A stretch of 64,000 nucleotides of DNA from Azolla caroliniana (lineage: Eukaryota; Polypodiophyta). The stretch is from NCBI GenBank assembly GCA_043228905.1, contig JBHGNT010000003.1, positions 23,746,001 through 23,810,000 on the forward strand, given 5' to 3'. Positions 26,801 through 36,500 of the stretch are shown here, piece after piece. A program made the position numbers and the translations under genes. Numbering within the stretch: position 1 is the first letter of the stretch; each line of letters begins with the position of its first letter. The notes under the pieces are model-generated. The model was given only the letters and a program-made list of their open reading frames with translations. It was not told where the DNA came from and made no database searches.

Positions 26801-27240
26801 TATAATTGATGACTTCTGGTTGTTACTTATTCATACATTATGTGGTCAGTACGAAAGTTTTATAGGGAATGTTGATGTCATTTTCAGGAAGCAAATGCAT
26901 TTTAAAAGGTTATGGGATTCAATGCTCGTTTTTAGGGAAGATGGAGATAACATAATATGGATGTATACTGTTCCCGTCATTTTAGGAAACAATGTCTACT
27001 AACTTTATTTATGGATTCTGCTGCTACAAGTGTTGGTGGTATAGGTTACATTACATGCTCATTTGTAGTTTGGGAGGAGTAGACCATAAAAATCTTGGAG
27101 ATATGGTGTACAAATATGTGTAGTTCTTGTTTATACACATCAAATCGCCTATGATGTGAGTACAATGGAGTCGGTTGGTATAGTGGTTTATCCAACACAA
27201 TTTTGTATTTCTTATGATTATATAATACCAAGGCGTATCT
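23867..27240 (+). pseudogene. Decayed L1-type LINE (reverse transcriptase and zinc-finger region)
   Basis: With frame jumps and stops, the plus strand encodes the hallmarks of a plant LINE ORF2. The entry region reads FICFIPKGDGASKNIRA and WPITLLNTSYKIYA, then RSIFDNIF, YDRVNW (about 24547), HQGCSLAPFLFLI (about 24690) and the polymerase site FVDDTALYM at 24829-24855 (normally F/YxDD). Further on comes the zf-RVT-like block CGCMMESIKHVLWFCPKIMQVW (26464-26540). Stops and frameshifts are scattered throughout and no endonuclease is visible, so it is inactive. The segment around 23867-23940 is a second copy of the sequence at 23956-23998 plus 24218 onward, so two overlapping LINE pieces abut here. 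A SINE interrupts it at 23999-24203. Confidence 0.88.
23999..24203 (+). mobile_element. SINE, 205 bp, with two opposed tRNA-like modules
   Basis: The element is delimited exactly by a 14-bp direct repeat, ATTATAGCTGATGA, at 23985-23998 and 24204-24217, which splits otherwise continuous LINE sequence. The head is tRNA-like: GTAGCTCAGTTGG (A box, 24011-24023) and GGGTTCAACCCC (B box, about 24048-24059), with ends GGATGTA and TACATTC able to pair. The 3' half holds a second tRNA-like module on the opposite strand: GGTTCGAACCC (B box, about 24129-24139) and, reading on the minus strand, CCCTAGTGGTAAG as A box (about 24167-24179). The tail is AAATAAAATG rather than pure poly(A). Confidence 0.75.
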
Positions 27241-27496
27241 CTTTAGGGTGGGGAAACAACATAAAATAAGGAAAACATATTCTCAAGTTTCAACTATGAC
27301 ACATGGGTGAAAAACATGAATGAATGCTCTATTAAGAATGTGCAGAGAATAAAATGTTATGATATCATTGTCAAAAATATGGCAAATACACATTCACATT
27401 TTTTGCCTCCATATGGATCAAACTAAAAATGGTTGCCAACCAAAGTCGTGATGTGATCAATGTCAATGTTTAGTAGCACCCCCCCCCCCCTCACAA
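27241..27496. other. Short AT-rich spacer between LINE tail and solo LTR
   Basis: No coding potential. It ends in a C homopolymer (about 27479-27490) just before the LTR. Confidence 0.5.
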
Positions 27497-28275
27497 TGTC
27501 GCGTTATTACGCGCGTGCGTGTAGAAGGGCGGGACCACGGGGGTCTCAGACTAGGGAAGAAAGGAGAACGAGAAGACGATTCTGGGCGCGTTCCGAAAGC
27601 AACCGAACGGGAGAGAGAAAGAGAGAGAGAGCGCGCTTGACACCGACTCACACCCACACACACAAACACCACGCCGACCCAACTCACGCCCTTATGTACA
27701 GAAGCGGAGGTAAGAGAACACCAAAAACACCCACACAAACACCAGACCCCAACAGAGACATGAATATGCACAGATAGACGCAAATGTATATATATAAAGG
27801 GAGGAATACATTCCCGGCTTCGAGACGGACCAAGGTAGGTTACAACAGTCGTCTGCTGCCAAGCCGCCGGTCGGGGAGCTCACGGGCTTATCGCGCCGAG
27901 CGGGGTCTTGCGCAGGAGACGAGATGAAGCAAACCCTAACAAACACAAAGGGGGGGGGGGGGGGGGGGGAAGAAGAAGAGGAAGAAGAAATGTAACTAAC
28001 CCTAAAACTAACGGTATACCCTCTAACGCAAAATGGGCAACCCCCTTCACAAAGGGCGCTCCCTTCCTTTTATAGAACAAGGAGAGGGATGCGTTACAAT
28101 GTGGGATAAATCCCGATTTACATGGGATCGTTTGTCCCGACTTGACTACTCTTCGGCACCATAAAGGCGCCCTCGTTATTCACACTAAATGTACAAGGGT
28201 GAGCGCACATGCTGCACCCCGCCGATGTAGCCAATATTTCCCGATTTCCGCCTCTGGCCGAAATTCTTCACGACA
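27497..28275 (-). mobile_element. Solo LTR of the same family as the gag-only element
   Basis: 779 bp, beginning TGTCGCGTT and ending TTCACGACA on the plus strand, so the ends are the inverted pair TGTCG/CGACA. It is flanked by the 4-bp duplication ACAA (27493-27496 and 28276-28279). It is collinear with the LTRs at 30627 and 35681 but has a deletion near 27560 and a longer G run (about 27951-27969). The promoter reads on the minus strand: TATAAAAGG at 28074-28066. No internal sequence is attached, as expected after LTR-LTR recombination. Confidence 0.88.
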
Positions 28276-30626
28276 ACAAGACCAACAAATGAGAGCTACA
28301 CCATATCCCATCATAATACTTGCTCTTATTGCCAACTAAGTCTCTCATTGTTCTTTCTTATCTACCCCTTGGATTGAGCTCCCTTGAGGGATGCTTCTCA
28401 CACATCCTCACAATCACATAGGGGCACACATGATGCACCTTTCTTGATGGATGTCGTCTACACCATAAATGTGATTTGTGTTTAAAAAAAAAACACAATT
28501 TTATATTAATAAATGTGTGTGAAAAACACTACAATGACACTTTTATGAGCATAAATCAAAACTACAAAGGCATGATAGAGAGTTAAATCCATGACCTCTT
28601 CAAAGAGGATATGTAATTTTAAACTATTAAATAATATTACATAATAATTTGATAACATTTGATTACTTAGAATATATATATAATATTATGAAATGTTGCC
28701 TCCTCACACAGGCTAATGTGTGATCACCTAGTGGCATCCTTGCATGAATGTCAAGTGGCGATCTTGTACGTTTGCAAGAGCATGCACATGTCTAGAGTCA
28801 CGTAGGATCATGGCACATGGCAACACTCAATGAAATGAGGACCTATATTGCAATCATAAAATGACTAATTAAGCTAATGAATGAGACATACTTCTCCATT
28901 GGAACGTTGTGAGATGATGAGGCTCTTGGGTGGAAAGGCTCCACTTTCTTTCACTTAACGATATATTTATTTACTTAACAATTACTTGTATCCTGAACAA
29001 TAAGGTCAAATCAAAGAATGTTAAGGATGTTGTGAAGGTCATCCAACATCAAAGATGGTGTCTTGCTCATTGGCTTGTCATCATGACTTTTATGCTTGTT
29101 GTCAAGGGGGTTATAAAATGGTAATAATACCAAAATGTGAAACTCTAGTCAAGCAACTTAACATATAGTTCACTAAGTTGAATGGCAAGTTAACAACTCA
29201 TAATGAAATGCATAAAAGTCACTTGAATGGTGCAATTGCAAAGAGAAACACGAGAAAATAATGAGAGTCATTTGTAATTACCTCGGGGTTGGTCACCCCA
29301 CGCTCAAGAACATTGACCACACTCCTCAGCTATTCGACCTACACATCAACATGCCAAAATCATGATGAGCATAACCTTCATGACAAAAGTCTTAGTATTG
29401 GCCATCCGTCTCATTGTGAATATTGAGTAGTTGATGGCAGACCAAAAGACTGTGGGAACAAACAACCTTGGAGCTTGTCCAAAGCTATCAAGAGTTGAAG
29501 CAACTTGTGACATAGTTGATAATCAATTCGGCCGCAAGCCCCTTATCCATGAAGCATAGAAAACCAACCACTATGTGGAGTTCAATTTCGGAAACAATGG
29601 ACGTCCAGATGCAATAAACAACTTAACTTGACGGAGGTCAATGTGGAGATGGCCGCCAAATTGCAACTACTCCAAGAAGTAACAAGTAACATTGTGTCTC
29701 TTATGACCACAAGAAAATTTGTCCACATCTAACCAACCAAAAGATGTGGGAACAAACCACCTTGGAGCTTGTCCAAAGTCATGAAGAGTTGAAGCAACTC
29801 CTAGTTTTGTCGCATCTACTTTGGTCACAACCCCCTTACCACAAAGAACATACAAAGCCACCCATTTCATTGAGGGCATCTCAATAATAGTGGATGCCTA
29901 AGTGAACCAAATCACCTATCTTGGAGGAGGTGAAGGTGGAGTTGGTTACCTAAGAGAAGATGCTCCAGGAAGTAACATTGTAGAAACATGTCTCACTGAC
30001 CAAAGCAAATGTTCTCCACACTCAACAAGAACAATATAAAGCTTCAAAGTTGCATGATCAACTCACAACTAAAATGGTGATCCACATTAAATGGTGTATG
30101 CTCTTGATTGAGTTCTAAGTAGTGGATTCCCATTGAGAAGGGTCTCACGACCGAGGACATGGCTCCACAAGACGCCCATGATGCAACTAGTATCCATGAC
30201 ACAAATCATCACACAATAGTTGAAACTCATGATGATGGTAGAAGAGGACTATCACCACTTGGGTGGAATCACATTCGATCTTACGATCTATGCAATGTCA
30301 TATGACCTATTATATAATCCTCCACATTAACACTAATAATGCCAATGTTGATTGACAATCAAGCAATATGGGTCCTGACTTGAAACGAAAATGACAAGTA
30401 ATATGATCAAAGATATAACCCTTAGAAATGGTTGAACAAGAGATAATATTCTTTTGAACAATAATATCAAAGACAATGGACTACACATCAGCCTCCCATA
30501 TACAACGATGGAAACAAGACACTTGTTAGTAATTGTTAATTTGAGCATTGGCCCAAAATGGTTGGAAAATGCATCTTGGAAGGGTGAGAGGGTTATATGA
30601 GTATTCCAAACCAAGTCTAAAAACTT
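28276..30626. other. Intergenic DNA with a decayed, internally duplicated coding remnant
   Basis: AT-rich with no intact gene. At about 29443-29560 and 29740-29850 two copies (offset near 290 bp) encode, on the plus strand, variants of WEQTTLELVQS-EELKQL, a coiled-coil-like peptide, followed by further related fragments (EMAAKLQLLQEVTSNIVSL near 29650 and a relative near 29940). It looks like a dead transposon gag-like or structural frame, but no family is recognised. Confidence 0.45.
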
Positions 30627-31421
30627 TGTCGCGTTGTTACGCGCGTGCGTGGAGAAAGGCGGGACCACGAGGGTCTTGGACTAGGGAGTGACGGAGCGTA
30701 GGAAGTCGTACTTCACCGTTTCCGGGGCATCCCAGAAGCACACCGGAAGCAACCGAAGGGAGAGAGAGAAAGAGAGAAAGCGCGCGCTTAACACCGGCTC
30801 ACGCACACACACGCACACACACACATAGGCCGACCCGACTCACGCCCTTATGTACAGGAAACGCAGGAAAGGGGAAGCACCCGACACCAACAGAGACGCG
30901 AATATGCACAGACAAACGCAAATGTATATATATAAAGGGAAGAATACATTCCCGGCTTCGAGCTGGACCATGGTAGGGTAGGTTACAACAGCAGTCTACT
31001 GCCAAGCCGCCGCCCGGGGAGCTCTCGGGCTCGTCACGCAGAGTGGGGTCTTGCACAGGAGACCGAGCAGAAACTACGCTCAACGGTCGACCTCCCCGCG
31101 AAGGAGAAGAAGAAGAAGAAGAAGAAGAAGCAGAAAAAAAAACTAACCCTAAATGTAACGGTATACCCTCTAACGCAAAATGGGCAACCCCTTCACAAAG
31201 GGCGCTCCCTTCCTTTTATAGAACAAGGAGAGGGATGCGTTACAATGTGGGATAAATCCCAACTTACATGGGATCGTCTGTCCCGACTCGACTACTCTTC
31301 GGCGCCATAAAGGCGCCCTCGTTATTCCCACTAAATGTACAAGGGTGAGCACACATGCTGCACCCCGCCGATGTAGCCAATGTTTCCCGGTTTCTGCCTC
31401 TGGCCGAAATTCTTCACGACA
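30627..31421 (-). repeat. 3' LTR (element orientation) of the gag-only retrotransposon
   Basis: 795 bp, TGTCGCG...TTCACGACA on the plus strand. The minus-strand TATAAAAGG lies at 31220-31212. It contains a GAA trinucleotide run (about 31105-31131) and a CA/CACG run. The LTR is shorter than its partner mainly because the partner has a short duplication around CCTAAATGTAAC. Confidence 0.92.
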
Positions 31422-34400
31422 TCCGCCCCCACCTAACCGCACGTCCACCGGTACGTGCCAAACCCGGTGAAGGGTGAGAGATTTCGGCCGGTGAGGAATC
31501 GGTCTTCCGTAATCCGCATCCCGGCTCGCTGCGAGTTTGATCCGTCGGCTTCGGTTCTTCCTTCGTGCTTACCTCCCCGTAGGCTCGTTCGACCCGTTGA
31601 TGGGTCCTCTGCCGCGATCTCCGTAGTCCGCATACTTCCGCTGGCCCTTGTTCTGCCGTATGAACGCCCCGCTCCCCACCGTATGCCCGATGTCCTCCGC
31701 TTGAGGAACACCCGTAGTGGCCCGCTTGGCCTCCGTTGACCATTCGTGATGTCCTGATTGCCGTCCCATGTTGTTTCGCGTTGCCTTCGTCCTCTCGTCA
31801 CCACCTTCCTTCTCCATGGTCTTACATCGCCGCGTCGGCTCGAATCGCCATGGTCTCCGGAACGGTGTGGAGGATCCCTTTCTGGCCTTCTACGCGCTAC
31901 CTCCGAACCGCACAACCTATCTCCGCGCTCGCCTTTCCGCTCCGGCACCTCCGTGTGCCACATACCCTCGTCCGTTGTTTGGCACTGTCTGTGCCGTACT
32001 CCGGTTCATTGCACGCCTTGTCGGCCCCTTTCCCGGCCAGATCGTGCATCGCCGCTCACCCGCATACTGGTGTCCTTCGCATCCGAGGAACACCCCGTAG
32101 TAGCCCGCTTGGCCCTTCCCGTCTTCGTGGTGCTGCAACAGGTCCTGAGTCTTCCGCTTGCCGTCGTCCCCTCGCCCCCACCAGCTTGTCACCCCGGGCT
32201 TGCCATGTCAGTCCTCACTACTTCAACGGAGCTCCCGAGATCTACGAAGCGAGTGTGGAGGATCCTCCTCCGGCCTCTCTTGTCATCCCCTGACTCCGAT
32301 CCTGTGCAGTCCACTACGCACTCGTCACCTCGTTTCCAACACCTCCCTTGTGCCGTCTTCCGCTTCCTTTGTTCGGCTCCGCCCGCGCCGAACACCGTCC
32401 CACAGTCACGCTTCGATCCGGCCCGCGATGGCCACTTGCGAGACTCTTGTTCCGTCCCAGGTGTGCCTTTCCGGCCTGACATACCTCCCCGTGTTTGCCC
32501 CTACCGGCTCCTTCCGAAACCGTAACCGGCCGGTGAGGGTTTCGCACTTCGTCCGCCCTGTTTTACTGGCTCCCTATCCGCTACCTCGTGTCGTTGGGTC
32601 TCGTTCCTTGCCGCCACCGTCCTTCTCCCTAGGTCTCACGTTGCCACGTTGGCCGAACTGCCGGGGTCTCTGGATCAGTATGAGGGTCCCATAGGACCGG
32701 TCTTCGTTTCTAGGCTTGCCGAAATTCGGGTGTCTTTTGTCGGAGTCCTTCACGACTCTCCTCGTGTCTTCCGCGTAGCCGGGTTCCGTCTTCGTGTTGC
32801 CAGGTCCCGTTTCCCACCGCCACCAACCTTCTCTCTCGGTCTCATGTTGCCACGTCGGCCGAACTGCCGGAGTCTCTGGTTCGATGTGGGTATCCCGTAG
32901 GACCGGACTTCCTTACGCCCACTCACCTCGCCGGAAGGTTTGACATGGTCCATAGCCGCCTTGCCGGCCTCATACCTCCTTGCCGTCTTTCACCTCCTAT
33001 CGTCCGATCACGTTCTCTTGTCGCCACCGATCTCCCTTAAAGGACTCACGCCGGCTCTTGGGCCGACCGCCGGATCGGTGTGAGTGTCTTCGTGGGACTT
33101 CCCCTCCTGGCTTCGGTTGCCCGCCTTGCCGCCACCACCGTTCCTTACTCTAGGTCTCACGCCTCCTCTTGTCGTTGGCTGGCGGAGTCTCTAGAATCGG
33201 TGTGTGTAAGGTCTCAGTTGCACCGCTCTGCCTCCGCCATCCTCTTCTGTTGGTCACGTTCACCTGCCGCCACCATCCTTTCCTATAGGACTCACGCCGG
33301 CTCTCGGGCCGACCGCCGGATCGGTGTGAGGATCTCCGTGGACCGCCCATCTGTAGCCCTTTGCCTTCGTCCCCTCGCCGCCACCGTCAGTATCTTGGTC
33401 TTACGTCGACCGCGTTGCCAATTGCCGAAGTCTCTAGAACCGGTGTGAAGGATCCCCCTTGGGCCTCTGATTTGTCTTCCGGACCCTGTCCCGGGTCGTC
33501 CTTTTCCGCATGCCGAGAGGGCGGTTTACTCCGCACCCTCTCCCATGGTACCGATGTACCGTGTCCTCGGCCTCTTCGTAGGCCTACTCTCTTCCTCCCT
33601 CCCGGAATGGTCATTTGGGAGTCCGCTCCGCCCGGTTCTAGTCCGGGTCCGTTCGTCATTCTCCGGATTACCGAGTCTCGTTCTCCTGTCGCCACCAGCC
33701 TTCTCCCTAGGTCTCACGTTGCCACGTTGGCCGAACTGCCGGGGCCTCCGAATTGGTGTGGGGATCCTGTAGGACCGGTCTTCGTTCTCCTCTTCATCCC
33801 TTGTACTTCTCCCGAACTCGTCGTTTCTCTCCTTCTCGAGTACTCGCCTTCATCTCCCATCTCTCTAGGTCTCACGTTGGCGCTCGTTACCGGCTGCCTG
33901 AGTCTCCGGATAAGGCGTGGTGCTTCCGTCCCATAACGATTTGCGGACGCTCGTTCGGGGTACTGCTCCCAAGTACGTTCGGTGAGAAGCATCTGGTCTG
34001 TGATCAACCAAGCCCCGCATGGGCTTGGTTCTCCAATATCCGTAGTTTCGGTTCTGATGCCGACCTCTCCGGACTCGTTCCGAACCCTTGACCACTTCCC
34101 TTCCAATTCCCGACCTTCGCCCGGTCGGTCTTTCTCCCCATGTAAAAGAGGGCGGCTCGTCCCGCACCCTCTCCCGTATCGGCACCTTCATGCCGATTCT
34201 GGCCCCGATTGAACAATCCACGACCAGATTACGCTCCACCCGTACCGGAGCGTCGCGTGGTTCTGTTCCCGGTCGGGTCGTTCCTTGGTCTCCTCGTCGC
34301 CCCTTTCGTTGGCCATCTCCCATCCATCTTCGTTGGCATTGTGCCAAGACTCCTCGGTACCGCCATCCATCTCCTCGGTCTTACATGGGCATACGGGCCC

Positions 34401-34509
34401 GAATGCCGAGCTCTCCGGAATCGGGTCCGTGGGTTTTCGTCTGCTCCTTCCCCGTATCGTCTCGCCGGTGATTCTTGGTCTTTCGCCACCGCCTTCCTCC
34501 GCTTGGGAC
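31422..34509 (-). repeat. Degenerate nested repeat tail of the gag-only element
   Basis: Two repeat scales are visible. A long unit of about 630 bp: the block CCGCACCCTCT occurs at about 33531, 34161 and (inside gag) 34797, and CAAGCCCCGC-TGGGCTTG at about 34010 and 34646. A shorter unit of roughly 110-200 bp: GCCACC--CCTTCTCCCTAGGTCTCACGT-type motifs near 31800, 32615, 32815, 33015, 33140, 33265, 33385, 33690, 33860, 34370 and 34490, often followed by CGGTGTGGAGGATCC. On the minus strand these encode variants of NVRPREK-GG or AHVRPRRW. Long open frames on both strands here are by-products of the GC-rich repeat. Confidence 0.7.
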
Positions 34510-35643
34510 TCACGTGGGCACTCGGGCCCGACTGCCATCGTCTCGGGAGCAAGTGTGGGAAGACACAAAGAATCGCCCGTCCGTTTTACCCTTGTCCGTA
34601 GCCACCGACTCTTCGTGGTCGGCGGTCGTCTTCTTACCGATCGCGCAAGCCCCGCCTGGGCTTGCTTCTCCGATTTCTGGGGTTTCAGGCTGACACGCCC
34701 GAAACCGTTGGTCCCAACTATCCGGTTCCGCGATCTGTATCTCAGCCTCGTCCTTGGCCGTTCTATCTCCGCAAGTCGAGAGGGCGTTTTGTTCCGCACC
34801 CTCTTCTGTGGTACCGTCGTACCGATCTTTCGCCTTCTCGTGGGGCAAGACCATCTCCTCGGTCTTAGCTTGGGGCCTCGATCTCTCCTCTTCCTCGAGC
34901 ATCGCCTCGAGAGCTGCGTACGCCTCCGCAATCCGGGCCTCAACGCCGACCCTTGCCAACTCCCTTTCCTGTTCGGCCTCTTCCCGCTGTGATGGCACAC
35001 TGTCGTGCGCCTTCCTCTTAGCCTTCTCGGCTCGCTCATCGTCTAGCCGTTGGCACACCCTTCCGACCTTCGACCAGTCCTCCGTAAGCCCATTCGCTCC
35101 GTCATCGTCTTCGAGCTCCATCCCGATGGCCTCCCGTTCCGCTCGGTCGATCGACCTGACGTACAATAGGACCTTGTCCGTCCCCACCAAACCTTGTTCC
35201 CGCTCCGGGAGCCGAGCAAGCCGTCGCTCGAACTCTCGGAATGCCTTCGTCGCGCCCCGGTGGGTCTTTGCCGATGCGACCCACTGGTCGAAGTCGTGTC
35301 GTCCTCGGCTCTTCCGCCGTCCTCCATATGCCTGCAGGAGCGCCTCTTCAAAGGCCTCCCACGAACTATGAGCTTGTCGGAGCTCCTTTACTTCCGCGTG
35401 CACACGGACGGCGACAGCCCGACAGAAGAATTCCAGCCTCAACGCTTCGTCCACGTCTTGCTCCTCCATTTCCGCGTTGTAGGCTTCCAAGTAAGATGGG
35501 ACTTTGTCCCCGCTGAAACGACCGACTCTTTCGACCACTCGCTCAACCGCTTGTTGCGCTACTTCTCGCCTCATCACCACTCGTGCCGACTCCAACACCA
35601 CTTCGGCCACCATCGCCGCGAGGTCGTCGTCTTCCGACTCCAT
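34510..35643 (-). CDS. Retrotransposon Gag-like protein (377 aa)
   Basis: A single open frame starting 37 bases inside the 5' LTR. After an acidic N-terminus it has a Retrotrans_gag-like core (about residues 42-110): RFSGDKVPSYLEAY, LRLEFFCRAVAVRVHAEVK, SWEAFEEALLQAYG. A basic, Arg/Glu-rich coiled-coil-prone middle follows (about 110-260; REFERRLARLPEREQ, AYAALEAMLEEEERSR). The C-terminal 120 residues are the first copy of a 630-bp repeat that continues downstream. I see no CCHC zinc knuckle and no protease. It probably packages element RNA in virus-like particles; that is family knowledge, not seen. Its GC content differs sharply from that of host genes in the window. Confidence 0.8.
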   Translation of the reverse strand: MESEDDDLAAMVAEVVLESARVVMRREVAQQAVERVVERVGRFSGDKVPSYLEAYNAEMEEQDVDEALRLEFFCRAVAVRVHAEVKELRQAHSSWEAFEEALLQAYGGRRKSRGRHDFDQWVASAKTHRGATKAFREFERRLARLPEREQGLVGTDKVLLYVRSIDRAEREAIGMELEDDDGANGLTEDWSKVGRVCQRLDDERAEKAKRKAHDSVPSQREEAEQERELARVGVEARIAEAYAALEAMLEEEERSRPQAKTEEMVLPHEKAKDRYDGTTEEGAEQNALSTCGDRTAKDEAEIQIAEPDSWDQRFRACQPETPEIGEASPGGACAIGKKTTADHEESVATDKGKTDGRFFVSSHTCSRDDGSRARVPT

Positions 35644-35680
35644 CCTCCCTTGCCGCCTTTCACGTCGAGTTCACCAAAGA

Positions 35681-36500
35681 TGTCGCGTTGTTACGCGCGT
35701 GCATGGAGAAAGGCGGGACCATGAGGTTCTTGGACTAGGGAGTGACGGAGCGTAGGAAGTCGTACTTCACCGTTTCCGGGGCATCCCAGAAGCACACCAG
35801 AAGCAACCGAAGGGAGAGAGAGAAAGAGAGAAAGCGCGCGCTTAACACCGGCTCACGCACACACACGCACGCACACACACACACACATAGGCCGACCCGA
35901 CTCACGCCCTTATGTACAGGAAACGCAAGAAAGGGGAAGCACCCGACACCAACACAGACGCGAATATGCACAGACAAACGCAAATGTATATATATAAAGG
36001 GAAGAATACATTCCCAGCTTCGAGCCGGACCATGGTAGGCTAGGTTACAACAGCAGTCTACTGCCAAGCCGTCGTCCGGGGAGCTCTCGGGCTCGTCACG
36101 CAGAGCGGGGTCTTGCACAGGAGACCGAGCAGAAACATCCCTCAGCGGTCGACCTCCCCACGAAGGAGAAGAAGAATAAGAATAAGAAGAAGCAGAAAAA
36201 AAAAAACTAACCCTAAATGTAACAGTCCTAAATGTAACGGTATACCCTCTAACGCAAAATGGGCAACCCCTTCACAAAGGGCGCTCCCTTCCTTTTATAG
36301 AACAAGGAGAGGGATGCGTTACAATGTGGGATAAATCCCGACTTACATGGGATCGTCTGTCCCGACTTGACTACTCTTCGGCGCCATAAAGGCACCCTCG
36401 TTATTCTCACTAAATGTACAAGGGTGAGCACACATGCTGCACCCCTCCGATGTAGCCAATGTTTCCCGGTTTCCGCCTCTGGCCAAAATTCTTCACGACA
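35681..36500 (-). repeat. 5' LTR (element orientation) of the gag-only retrotransposon, with promoter
   Basis: 820 bp with the same TGTCG/CGACA ends. The minus-strand TATA box, TATAAAAGG, is at 36299-36291. The bases just inside it (35680 downward on the minus strand) read TCTTTGGTGAACTCGACGTG, so a primer-binding site beginning TGGTGAAC is possible, but I cannot assign the tRNA. Confidence 0.92.

Larger units (their letters stand above)
30627..36500 (-). mobile_element. Gag-only (non-autonomous) LTR retrotransposon
   Basis: Two direct LTRs (30627-31421 and 35681-36500) enclose 4.26 kb. The orientation is minus: the LTR promoter TATAAAAGG, the gag frame and a purine-rich tract (AGGTGGGGGCGGA on the minus strand) directly before the downstream LTR all agree. 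The 5' LTR is therefore 35681-36500. The gag frame starts only 37 bases inside it. Downstream, about 3 kb has no protease, reverse transcriptase, RNase H or integrase motif; it is a degenerate repeat. The element is strikingly GC-rich against AT-rich surroundings. The outer flanks are ACTT (30623-30626) and ACGT (36501-36504), a possible 4-bp target duplication with one change. LTR differences are few by eye, mostly C/T changes, suggesting recent insertion. Movement would need enzymes from another element. Confidence 0.88.

Noticed and set aside
31736-34992. Long open frames on the plus strand of the retroelement tail (up to about 255 codons)
   Set aside because: They are Pro/Ser/Arg-rich by-products of GC-rich repeats on the strand opposite to the LTR promoter and Gag, with no known domain.
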